Part shown: positions 1 to 6,774 of the stretch, in pieces
How the letters are laid out: every line of letters starts with the position of its first letter
Position numbering within the stretch: position 1 is the first letter of the stretch
DNA from: JAUIET01 sp045105115
GTDB lineage: Bacteria; Pseudomonadota; Gammaproteobacteria; Pseudomonadales; JAUIET01
Length of the DNA: 17,760 bases
Reading direction: 5' to 3'
Assembly (NCBI GenBank): GCA_045105115.1
Contig: JBGCDE010000208.1
Coordinates: 1-17,760, forward strand
Program-made: the position numbers and the translations under genes
Notes under the pieces: model-generated
Seen by the model: the letters and a program-made list of their open reading frames with translations, nothing else
What the model was told of the DNA's origin: nothing
Databases searched by the model: none

Positions 1-998
1 CTACGCCGGCTTCAGAATACGCCAGTGACGCAGCGGTCACTGCGGCGGCTTCTATCAGAACAGATCTTGCGCCCTACATGACCGATCTAATGACTGGCGA
101 TATCAACACGCGAAGAGCCATTCTTGACGAACATTTCTACGGCCCCAAAATTGAAACTGCTCGTTCGCTATACCCGGTTACGCAGCGCGTTGAGGAAATA
201 GCCGGCGTTTACACCGAGGTGTTTGAGCCAGCGGCTGGCATAGCAGCCGATAAGCAAAACAAGGTGTTGATTAACTTACATGGTGGTGGCTTCTCTATGG
301 GTGCCCGCACGGAAGGAAGGCTTGAATCCATACCTGTTGCGGCAGTGTCTGGCCTGCGAGTGATCAGCATTGACTATCGACAAGGCCCGGAACACAAGTT
401 TCCAGCTGCCAGCGAAGACGTTGCGGCTGTGTACATGCATTTGCTAGAGCAATACCAAGCAGAAAACATTGGCATTTTCGGCTGTTCGGCCGGCGGCATG
501 CTCACCGCTCAAGCGGTAGCCTGGTTTGATAAACACGAGCTGCCAAAACCTGCGGCTATCGGCATATTTTGCTCAGGCGCCGGAGAATTTGGCAAAGGCG
601 ACGCCGCAATTATTTCAGACTTGGTTGGTAGTCGTTTATCGGGTGGCGAAATAGAGTACTTTTCTGATGCCAGTTGGAATGATCCGCTTGTATCACCCCA
701 GGAAGATCCGCAGTTACTGAGTCGTTTTCCCGACACGCTGGTCATCACCAGTACGCGTGATCTCGCGCTCAGCGGTGCGCTGGTCACGCACTATCGTCTA
801 TTGGAACAAGGTGTGTATTCGCAGCTGCATGTTTACGAAGGGCTTGGCCATTATTTCTTTGCAGACACAGAACTGAAAGAATCGAAACATGTGTTCGATG
901 TTATTTCCAAATTCTTTACTGAACGTCTTGGTAGCAATGCTAGCAAACAAGCGGCGGTATCATTCGACCAGATTGATGCCGAGGCTTTCCAGCAATGA
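1..998 (+). CDS. Alpha/beta hydrolase, HSL-like (5' truncated)
   Basis: Carboxylesterase/lipase-type hydrolase of the hormone-sensitive-lipase (bacterial family IV) fold. Numbered from the ATG at position 78, it has the oxyanion motif HGGGF (68-72), the nucleophile elbow GCSAGG with Ser137, a likely acid Asp228 in STRDLALSG and a catalytic His258 in GLGHYF, all in the correct order and spacing. The reading frame is open from position 3 through to the ATG at 78, with no stop and no ribosome-binding site before 78. The upstream codons read as an Ala/Ser-rich stretch ending RTDLAPY. I therefore infer that the true start lies left of the window, perhaps with a signal peptide, and that the ATG at 78 is internal. 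The substrate cannot be read from sequence; short acyl esters are usual for the family. The last 39 bases overlap, tail to tail, the gene on the opposite strand. Confidence 0.88.
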   Translation, partial: TPASEYASDAAVTAAASIRTDLAPYMTDLMTGDINTRRAILDEHFYGPKIETARSLYPVTQRVEEIAGVYTEVFEPAAGIAADKQNKVLINLHGGGFSMGARTEGRLESIPVAAVSGLRVISIDYRQGPEHKFPAASEDVAAVYMHLLEQYQAENIGIFGCSAGGMLTAQAVAWFDKHELPKPAAIGIFCSGAGEFGKGDAAIISDLVGSRLSGGEIEYFSDASWNDPLVSPQEDPQLLSRFPDTLVITSTRDLALSGALVTHYRLLEQGVYSQLHVYEGLGHYFFADTELKESKHVFDVISKFFTERLGSNASKQAAVSFDQIDAEAFQQ

Positions 999-1562
999 CG
1001 TTGCTTCCAACCGTGAGAAAGTAGCGCCTTTAACGTTATTATTTTGAACATCAATACTGTAGTTGTACGCGCCTGCAAAGTTCGCCGTTGCCAGATTTGT
1101 GCTACTGAATACACTGCTTGCAAAATCGCATTCTGAAAAATTCGAACCGTTTAAATCGGCCTCACGAAAATCAGCGTCGTGCACTCGACACTCAACCATC
1201 TCAAGTTCATTCAGTGTTAAACCATAAAACGTGGAATTACTCAGTTGGCAACGGTGAAAGCTCAATACTGCGCGCGGCACAAAGGAAGGCCAGGAAACGT
1301 GCGTCCAATTCAGCGCCAATAACTTGCAGTCTTCAAAGCTGATCTCCGAGAAACGACTGTAGCCCAGTTTGGCCAGACTCAGATCACTGTTAACAAAGCG
1401 GCAATCGAGGAACGTGCAGCGGTTAATGAACGCTTCTCTGAAATTGCAGTTTTTGAACACACAAAACTCAAATTCCAAGCCTGCTAACTCCTGGTTCTCA
1501 CAGTCCAGGCCTTCAAATTGGCTGCCTTCATAAAGTTGTGTTGAGGGGTCTAGAGTATCCAT
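960..1562 (-). CDS. Pentapeptide-repeat protein, McbG/Qnr-like
   Basis: A 200-residue protein built from A(D/N)LXX-type five-residue repeats, with centre residues F or L. Clear runs lie at about 25-75 (for example FKNCNFREA, FLDCRFVNSDL) and about 105-165 (DADFREADLNGSNFSECDF). They are separated by an irregular, non-repeat segment around NWTHVSWPSFVP, and the protein ends in a non-repeat tail containing LLESLGI. Length, the mid-protein interruption and the tail resemble what I remember of McbG (microcin B17 immunity) and Qnr proteins. Those right-handed beta-helices mimic DNA and shield gyrase or topoisomerase IV. Gyrase protection here is an inference from family resemblance only; many pentapeptide proteins have no known role. 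The start is the only good ATG, but no Shine-Dalgarno sequence is visible before it. The 3' end overlaps the convergent hydrolase gene by 39 bases. Confidence 0.85.
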   Translation of the reverse strand: MDTLDPSTQLYEGSQFEGLDCENQELAGLEFEFCVFKNCNFREAFINRCTFLDCRFVNSDLSLAKLGYSRFSEISFEDCKLLALNWTHVSWPSFVPRAVLSFHRCQLSNSTFYGLTLNELEMVECRVHDADFREADLNGSNFSECDFASSVFSSTNLATANFAGAYNYSIDVQNNNVKGATFSRLEATSLLESLGINLVE

Positions 1563-1583
1563 TTGCTGTTAGTCTGTTCTACT

Positions 1584-1599
1584 TGTGCACATGGTACCA
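1584..1599. promoter_or_regulatory. Two abutting 8-bp palindromes in a divergent promoter gap
   Basis: In the 109-base gap between the divergent pentapeptide and dioxygenase genes, TGTGCACA (1584-1591) is followed directly by TGGTACCA (1592-1599). Both are perfect 8-bp palindromes. They could be an operator for either gene, but no regulator is identified and chance is not excluded. Confidence 0.25.
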
Positions 1600-1654
1600 C
1601 CAGGACCGTGGAAACGACTTCTATACATAAATTTCATAACGCTGCGAGACAATC

Positions 1655-1659
1655 AGGAG
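1655..1659 (+). promoter_or_regulatory. Shine-Dalgarno that fixes the dioxygenase start
   Basis: AGGAG lies 12 bases before the ATG at 1672. The longer frame beginning at 1585 has no ribosome-binding site and would start within the divergent regulatory gap, so 1672 is preferred. Confidence 0.55.
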
Positions 1660-1671
1660 TACATTAGAAGC

Positions 1672-2844
1672 ATGAAAGCTTTCGATACCTATCATCAATC
1701 CATATTGCCCAGCGCCAATCGCCGTGCAGAAGCGGCCCAAGCTCTTGGTAACGCTCGCTCACTGGCTTTCCAACTACCGTGCGGAACAGCCTACAGCTAC
1801 GCCTCTGATGGCGACCTTGTCACTATTTCAAGCGGCAGTGATGACGCTAAAGTGGTTGCAAACATTAGCGAGCAGGCGTTTGACGCCTATGTTTCACAGC
1901 AGTTTTCACTGACAGGCCTGTTTTACACAAACCAGTTAACGCTGTCTCGTGGCGAAATTGCCTGGTTATTGCAATGGGAGCCGGCCCTGCAAGCTCTGTA
2001 TTTCGACCGGCCTATCTGGTCTGCCGCAAATATCGCCGATGTATCGGAACTCAATATCAATCGGCGCTTCGACTACTCAGAAGTTCAAAGCTCTGCAGCT
2101 GAGATGCAGGCGTTTCTGCGCACTACTGGATATTTGCATATTCAGAACGTATTTAACGCGGCAGAGATAGAAGCCTTTGCCAGCGATATTGAGCAACAAA
2201 AAGCAAAAGCATCCGCAGACGACGGCCGTTCATGGTGGGCTAAGAAGTCTGACGGTGAAGAGGTATGCTGCAGAGTCACTTACCTGCAACGAAGCTCTGA
2301 GTTATTCGCGAAGTTGCCGGAAGACCCTCGTCTGCAGAAGATTGCAGCACTGCTTGGTGAATCACTTCGACCGGTAGGTAAGCGAATGGATGGAGTAAGT
2401 GTGGTCATAAAAAACTCAGACGTAGTGGAAGGCATGTCAGATCTGCCCTGGCACCGCGACTGCGGAATGGGCGGACATCACCTGATTTGCCCAAGTTTGA
2501 ATATCGGCATTCAGCTAGACGAGTCTTCAGCAGAAAATGGACAGTTGAAGTTCTTAGCTGGTTCTGCCAACCACGCTAATCCTCCGGTTGATGAATCCAT
2601 ACCTGATTTGCCGGTTGCAGCACTGAATGCGAAAGCGGGCGACGTCAGCGTGCATCTGGCTCACGTGATGCACATAGCACCTCCACCGCTAGGTGATAAT
2701 GGGAACAGACGCGTGTTGTACACCAGTTTCGTAAAGCAGGAATTGATAGACGCTATTCCAGAAGGGCAAAGCTATAACGATGTTTTGTTCCGACAAGGCG
2801 ATGGTCGAGTTCGCACGCCGCAAGAGCGAGCCGCGGAAAGCTAG
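1672..2844 (+). CDS. Phytanoyl-CoA dioxygenase (PhyH) family protein
   Basis: A 390-residue Fe(II)/2-oxoglutarate-dependent oxygenase. The C-terminal half carries the PhyH facial triad: His261 and Asp263 in LPWHRDCGM, and a distal His334 in GDVSVHLAHVMHIAPPP. Arg346/Arg347 follow in the position that normally binds the 2-oxoglutarate carboxylate. The core begins near residue 145 (FLRTTGYLHIQNVF). The first ~140 residues are an extra domain. Its alternating strands and the stretch TNQLTLSRGEIAWLLQWEPAL are faintly reminiscent of SCP2-type lipid-binding domains, a guess that needs a profile search. PhyH proteins hydroxylate acyl-CoAs, small metabolites or natural products, and the substrate here is unknown. 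The gene stands alone, divergent from the pentapeptide gene. It converges on the TPM cluster with only 3 bases between stop codons, so its terminator must lie inside the next gene. Confidence 0.82.
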   Translation: MKAFDTYHQSILPSANRRAEAAQALGNARSLAFQLPCGTAYSYASDGDLVTISSGSDDAKVVANISEQAFDAYVSQQFSLTGLFYTNQLTLSRGEIAWLLQWEPALQALYFDRPIWSAANIADVSELNINRRFDYSEVQSSAAEMQAFLRTTGYLHIQNVFNAAEIEAFASDIEQQKAKASADDGRSWWAKKSDGEEVCCRVTYLQRSSELFAKLPEDPRLQKIAALLGESLRPVGKRMDGVSVVIKNSDVVEGMSDLPWHRDCGMGGHHLICPSLNIGIQLDESSAENGQLKFLAGSANHANPPVDESIPDLPVAALNAKAGDVSVHLAHVMHIAPPPLGDNGNRRVLYTSFVKQELIDAIPEGQSYNDVLFRQGDGRVRTPQERAAES

Positions 2845-2847
2845 AAT

Positions 2848-3465
2848 CTACAGCTCAATCAAATGATCAGGCAATTCGTTCGCTGTACTTGACCCGCCGG
2901 GAAAGTGTTCTTGTAGCAGCGCACCACAACGCTCAACAGCGTGTTGATACCCTTCGGCTGTTTTACCGCGACTCACCTCCACAATAAAATCGTCCACAAT
3001 TTCTTGCCACACACTTTGGTCGATTTTTTCAGCAATACCGTGGTCAGCGATTATTTCTACGTAACGCTCGGCCAAGGATACAAAAATCATGACGCCGGAA
3101 CGGTTCTCAGTGATGTGCAATCCTTCGATAAAAAACAATTCGTGCGCATGTAAACTGGCTCTGCGGTATTGCACATTCTTCGGCACAACGCGAAATTTAA
3201 CCGGCGGCCAACTCAGCAGGAGAGCAAACACAGCAAATACTGCAATCTGAAGCAAGTAGGTGTCACCAACATTCAATGGCAATTCGAGAAGTGATACAAG
3301 ACCAGGTAACAGCAAAGCCGTTAGCGCAGCCCACAGCACTGGAATGTAATAGTACTCGTCGCTCTGTTGGCTAATTACAGTGACCAGTTCTGCATTGCAG
3401 CTGGCTTCAATGTTGCGAATCTGCTCACAAAGCTCACGCTTGTCTTGTTCGTTAAGATGCTGCAT
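2848..3465 (-). CDS. Membrane TPM-domain protein (COG3762-like)
   Basis: A 205-residue inner-membrane protein. The TPM domain (also found in plant Psb32/TLP18.3) appears split around two hydrophobic helices. The order is an N-terminal segment with CNAELVTVISQQSDEY (about 23-38), helices at about 41-62 and 70-86, then the second half with VMIFVSLAERYVEIIADHGIAEKI (about 125-148) and an amphipathic tail. The family is widespread and its function is poorly defined; acid phosphatase activity is known for the plant relatives. The chosen ATG at 3465 overlaps the stop codon of the upstream gene as TAATG, a typical translational-coupling junction. A TTG two codons earlier is possible but less likely. 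It is the last gene of the lemA-ygcG-TPM cluster. Confidence 0.85.
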   Translation of the reverse strand: MQHLNEQDKRELCEQIRNIEASCNAELVTVISQQSDEYYYIPVLWAALTALLLPGLVSLLELPLNVGDTYLLQIAVFAVFALLLSWPPVKFRVVPKNVQYRRASLHAHELFFIEGLHITENRSGVMIFVSLAERYVEIIADHGIAEKIDQSVWQEIVDDFIVEVSRGKTAEGYQHAVERCGALLQEHFPGGSSTANELPDHLIEL

Positions 3466-4352
3466 TACCAACCCCCCGACGCGCCGCCGCCACCGAAGGA
3501 GCCTCCGCCGCCTCCGAAACCACCACCGCCAAAGCCGCCGCCTCCACCAAGACCACCTGGGTAATACCCACCGCCGCGCCGACTGCGTCCACTACCGCCG
3601 CCGCTACCACCGCCAAAAACCAGAAACAACACGGCGGCCAGCACACCAACCACTGCACCGGTAAGCAATACCTTGGTCACCAGCAAGGCAACCGTTCCAG
3701 CGCCCGCACCTACAATGCCACTCGCCAACCCCTTGCGCTTCATTCTTCCTAAAAACGCACTGCCCAACATAAAACTGAAAAACACGATGGGTACCATCTC
3801 ACCAGCATCTGTCACTTTACCGGGCGTATCTTCAGGTGCTGCATACTCTCCTTTGATGGCACGAAGGATGGCATTCGTGCCGAGCAATACACCCTCATCA
3901 AACCTCCCTGCGCGGAATGCAGGCGTGATTTCGCGTTGAATTATCGTTCGGCTTAGGCCATCAGTTAACGCACCTTCCAGCCCGTAGCCCACTTCAATAC
4001 GCATCTTTCGCTCATTAGGTGCGATGATCAGCAAGACGCCGTTATTGTTCTCGGCCGTACCAATTTCCCAATGCCGGCCAAGCTGATAGCCATAATCGCC
4101 AATGTCATACCCTTGTAGATCTGCCAGCGTTACAACAACTACCTGGTTGCTCGTTTCAGACTCATGAGCACTCAACATACCGTCCAGCTGCGCTTGAGTC
4201 GGTTCTGACAAAATTGCGGCCTGATCGACGACTCTACCCGTCAACGTGGGGAAATCGGGTGCTGCAAATGCAGCATTTGATAACAGGCACGCGAGCACAA
4301 TGACCAATTGGGCCAGTGCTCGCACCTTCACACCTAATCGAAGACAGGACAT
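3465..4352 (-). CDS. YgcG-like TPM protein with Gly-rich tail
   Basis: A 295-residue secreted or membrane-anchored TPM-domain protein (COG1512). It has a Sec signal peptide (hydrophobic core about 13-28, likely cleavage after NAAFA at 30). The TPM domain spans about 38-165 and includes the family hallmarks QVVVVTLADLQGYDI, NNNGVLLIIAPNERKMRIEVGYGLEGALTD (read as two blocks) and FDEGVLLG. Two hydrophobic helices follow (about 187-202 and 212-247). The last ~48 residues are almost all Gly with Phe, Tyr, Ser and a C-terminal Trp, encoded by a GGN-rich repeat (about 3468-3610). This tail is usual for the family. The start is ATG at 4352; a TTG directly before it is ignored. No strong ribosome-binding site is visible. 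It follows lemA by 18 bases and overlaps the next TPM gene by one base, so the three are probably one operon serving a shared membrane complex. Confidence 0.9.
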   Translation of the reverse strand: MSCLRLGVKVRALAQLVIVLACLLSNAAFAAPDFPTLTGRVVDQAAILSEPTQAQLDGMLSAHESETSNQVVVVTLADLQGYDIGDYGYQLGRHWEIGTAENNNGVLLIIAPNERKMRIEVGYGLEGALTDGLSRTIIQREITPAFRAGRFDEGVLLGTNAILRAIKGEYAAPEDTPGKVTDAGEMVPIVFFSFMLGSAFLGRMKRKGLASGIVGAGAGTVALLVTKVLLTGAVVGVLAAVLFLVFGGGSGGGSGRSRRGGGYYPGGLGGGGGFGGGGFGGGGGSFGGGGASGGW

Positions 4353-4370
4353 CAAAAGACTTAGTTGAGC

Positions 4371-4964
4371 TTAAAACTCAACGGAAGGTACTTGCTCCAT
4401 TTCCTTTGGCACCGAGAAAGTTTCTCGGGGTTCCTGCTCGGAATATAAAATGCCATGCCAGATTCGGCCAGGAAACGTTCGCAGCTCAGTGTTATAGGTC
4501 TTTACGGCCTCGATGTAATCGCGTCGTGCAACCGAAATACGGTTTTCAGTGCCTTCCAATTGATTTTGCAACGCCAGAAAGTTTTCATTCGACTTAAGCT
4601 CAGGGTAGCGTTCAACCACCACCATCAGTTTAGACAACGCACCACTCAATTGGTCTTGTGCCGCCTGAAACTGCTGGAATGCCTCAGGGTTACTGAGCAT
4701 GTCGTTTGGCAGTTGCATACTGGTTGCCTTGGCTCGCGCTTCAACAACACTGGTCAACACATCTTTTTCCTGCTCCGCAAAACCCTTCACGGTTTTCACA
4801 AGATTAGGTATTAACTCAGCACGGCGCTGGTACTGGTTTTGCACCTGGCTCCAGGCCGCATCTACGGCCTCGTCGTAACTTGGAATATTATTGATACCGC
4901 AGCCGGTTAGCATCATGCTTGTTAAGCCAATCAGCAGCAGTGATTTTAATGCAGATAGTTTCAT
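4371..4964 (-). CDS. lemA: LemA family lipoprotein
   Basis: A 197-residue LemA-family protein. It begins with a lipoprotein signal peptide whose lipobox LTGC ends at Cys22, so I infer lipid anchoring. The following helical body has the family signature NQYQRRAELIPNLVKTVKGF (43-62), then long amphipathic helices ending in FPGRIWHGILYS-type residues near the C terminus. LemA proteins commonly neighbour YgcG/TPM genes, as here, and their biochemical role is unsettled. The reading frame could be extended to an ATG at 5042. That start would lie upstream of the likely promoter at about 4996-5003 and would hide the signal peptide, so 4964 is chosen. A 6-bp inverted repeat (GTTGAG/CTCAAC, 4364-4382) spans the stop codon and may modulate read-through to the next gene. 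Confidence 0.9.
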   Translation of the reverse strand: MKLSALKSLLLIGLTSMMLTGCGINNIPSYDEAVDAAWSQVQNQYQRRAELIPNLVKTVKGFAEQEKDVLTSVVEARAKATSMQLPNDMLSNPEAFQQFQAAQDQLSGALSKLMVVVERYPELKSNENFLALQNQLEGTENRISVARRDYIEAVKTYNTELRTFPGRIWHGILYSEQEPRETFSVPKEMEQVPSVEF

Positions 4965-4995
4965 AGCCGAATCTTCATCAGTTTGCCCAAGCTCT

Positions 4996-5003
4996 ATTAT
5001 GCC
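4996..5003 (-). promoter_or_regulatory. Candidate extended -10 promoter for lemA operon
   Basis: On the minus strand TG-G-CATAAT reads as an extended -10 element (CATAAT at 5001-4996) about 30 bases before the lemA ATG. No good -35 is seen at the usual distance, which is tolerable for an extended -10. The call is by eye only. Confidence 0.35.
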
Positions 5004-5045
5004 AGACAGACTCGTGTTGCTTGCAGATAGTGTGGGCTTCAATCG

Positions 5046-5073
5046 TTGAATTCAGTAAACTGGGGCTTAAATA
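5046..5073 (+). promoter_or_regulatory. Candidate sigma70 promoter for acyl-CoA ligase operon
   Basis: TTGAAT (5046-5051), a 16-base spacer, then TAAATA (5068-5073), about 20 bases before the ATG at 5093. It sits back to back with the lemA promoter in a 128-base divergent gap. The match is moderate and was made by eye. Confidence 0.3.
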
Positions 5074-5092
5074 AGCATCTGAGAGCACCTCA

Positions 5093-6745
5093 ATGAGCAG
5101 TACACTCACCAGCTATACCCACCCTATTGATCGTTTGCACTGGCTCAATGCCAATATGCCCGACGAATCATGGCTGCATGAGCAAATTGACGGTGAGTGG
5201 GTCACCCTAAACTGCAAAGAAGCCATCAACCGGGCTCTTAGAATCGGCAATGCGCTGCGTTCTCTCGGGCTGGAGCCTGGCGACAAAGTGGCCATACTGG
5301 CCAAGAACAGTCCGCAATGGATGATCAGTGATTTCGCGCTGATGATGGCGGGAATGATCAGCGTACCCATTTACACTACAGCCGGTGAAAAGACTATTTC
5401 CTACGTATTGGAACACAGCGGTGCCAAGGCGGTTTTTGTCGGCAAACTTGAAGGCACTGCTGCGGCAGAAGCAACCTTGCGTGATATCAAGGTCATTGCG
5501 TATCCAGAGACCAATGTGAGTTCCGAAGTAATTGATCACCAGTGGAATGAGCTGCTGGCCGCCGACCCTCTGGAAGACATTGCCTCTCCCAATATTTCGG
5601 AAATGGCCACACTGGTCTATACCTCTGGCAGTACAGGTAACCCCAAAGGCGTGGTCTTGAGTTTTGAAAACCTGGCAGCGGCGGCACAAGGCGTGATTGA
5701 GGCGCAGCCGGCGAAGGAAAAGCATCGCGTCCTTTCCTACTTGCCAATGGCGCACATCACAGAGCGATCACTGGTAAGCATCGTATCGCTGTACGAGTTG
5801 GGCGATATCTATTTCTCTGGCGGCCTCGACACTTTTATGGGTGATTTGCAGCACGCCAAGCCAACCAATTTCATCTCTGTACCGAGATTATGGGCCAAGT
5901 TTCAGGCTCAGGTATTAGCAGTGATTCCAGACCACGATTTGCAAGCGTTGCTTGCCTCAGACCAGGGTGAAGAAATCGCCGCAGGTATTCGGGAAAAACT
6001 GGGCTTACAGCATGCCAAACAATACGCGAGTGGATCAGCGCCGATTCCTCCCGGGCTACTAACATGGTTCCACGGTATTGGTATGCCCATTTCTGAAGGC
6101 TGGGGAATGACAGAAACGTCAGGCGCATCCTGCACTAATATGCCATTCAACCCAGACCATCTAGGTACACTCGGTACACCTTTGAGTTGTGTTGAAATGA
6201 GCTTGTCAAACGAGCAGGAAATTTTGATTCGGGGGCCGGCGATTTTCAAGAAATACTACAACAATCCAGAAGCGACAGCTGAGGCCTTTGTTGATGGCTG
6301 GTTTCGAACTGGTGACAAAGCCGAGCTGCGCGACGATGGTGCTTACCGAATTATCGGCCGCGTAAAAGAGCAATTTAAAACTGCGAAAGGAAAATACGTA
6401 GCACCAGTGCCGATTGAAAGCCTGCTCGGTGCCTTGCCTTACGTCGAACAGGTCTGCGTACTGGGCATAGGCCGAGCGCAACCCATGGCGATTGTTGTAC
6501 CGATTGCGCAAGAAGGTCAAACGCCGGAGCAATTAGTTGAGCGTATGGAAGCTGATATGAACACTACAAACGAAAACCTGGAGCCCCACTGCAAACTCAA
6601 TTGCATTATTCTCAGTGCCGAGCCCATGTCGATAGACAATGGCATGCTCACTCCTACGCTAAAACTAAAACGTGATGTTATCGAAGCTCATTTCGCTGAG
6701 TGTTTAGGTGATGAAAACAAAGGTGTGATTTGGCAAACGGCGTAA
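5093..6745 (+). CDS. Long-chain fatty acid-CoA ligase (AMP-forming)
   Basis: A 550-residue member of the ANL adenylating superfamily, closest in layout to COG1022 long-chain acyl-CoA synthetases. It activates a fatty acid with ATP to acyl-AMP, then transfers it to CoA. Visible motifs are the P-loop YTSGSTGNPKG (176-186), LPMAHITERS (217-226), the A5 motif GWGMTETSG (336-344), the A7 motif GWFRTGD (402-408), and the hinge IGRVKEQFKTAKGKYVAP (421-438). The C-terminal LTPTLKLKR (519-527) is typical of the family. At 550 residues it is somewhat shorter than the ~600 of many COG1022 members. The chain-length preference is not readable. It is the first gene of a tight plus-strand operon, 29 bases before a second AMP-forming ligase. 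A weak ribosome-binding site (GAGAG) lies 7 bases before the ATG. Confidence 0.9.
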   Translation: MSSTLTSYTHPIDRLHWLNANMPDESWLHEQIDGEWVTLNCKEAINRALRIGNALRSLGLEPGDKVAILAKNSPQWMISDFALMMAGMISVPIYTTAGEKTISYVLEHSGAKAVFVGKLEGTAAAEATLRDIKVIAYPETNVSSEVIDHQWNELLAADPLEDIASPNISEMATLVYTSGSTGNPKGVVLSFENLAAAAQGVIEAQPAKEKHRVLSYLPMAHITERSLVSIVSLYELGDIYFSGGLDTFMGDLQHAKPTNFISVPRLWAKFQAQVLAVIPDHDLQALLASDQGEEIAAGIREKLGLQHAKQYASGSAPIPPGLLTWFHGIGMPISEGWGMTETSGASCTNMPFNPDHLGTLGTPLSCVEMSLSNEQEILIRGPAIFKKYYNNPEATAEAFVDGWFRTGDKAELRDDGAYRIIGRVKEQFKTAKGKYVAPVPIESLLGALPYVEQVCVLGIGRAQPMAIVVPIAQEGQTPEQLVERMEADMNTTNENLEPHCKLNCIILSAEPMSIDNGMLTPTLKLKRDVIEAHFAECLGDENKGVIWQTA

Positions 6746-6774
6746 GCCCTGCTCGTTGAGAATCGGAGACTACA

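Noticed and set aside
1585..1671. A longer dioxygenase beginning at 1585
   Set aside because: The extra 29 residues have no ribosome-binding site and fall in the divergent regulatory gap, while AGGAG precedes the ATG at 1672.
3367..3564. A plus-strand frame rich in proline repeats
   Set aside because: It is the antisense shadow of the Gly-rich tail codons of the YgcG-like protein; no start signal or family resemblance.
3468..3610. A tandem repeat or CRISPR-like array
   Set aside because: The periodicity is irregular GGN codons of a Gly-rich protein tail; there are no constant repeats with unique spacers.
4364..4382. Inverted repeat GTTGAG/CTCAAC as a terminator after lemA
   Set aside because: The 6-bp AT-containing stem is weak, lacks a T-run and lies inside an operon; kept only as a note in the lemA entry.
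4965..5042. A longer LemA beginning at 5042
   Set aside because: It would bury the lipoprotein signal peptide and start upstream of the likely promoter.
5113..6532. Multiple minus-strand frames under the acyl-CoA ligase
   Set aside because: They are shadows of a gene with a full set of ANL motifs; compositions are atypical and no start signals are seen.
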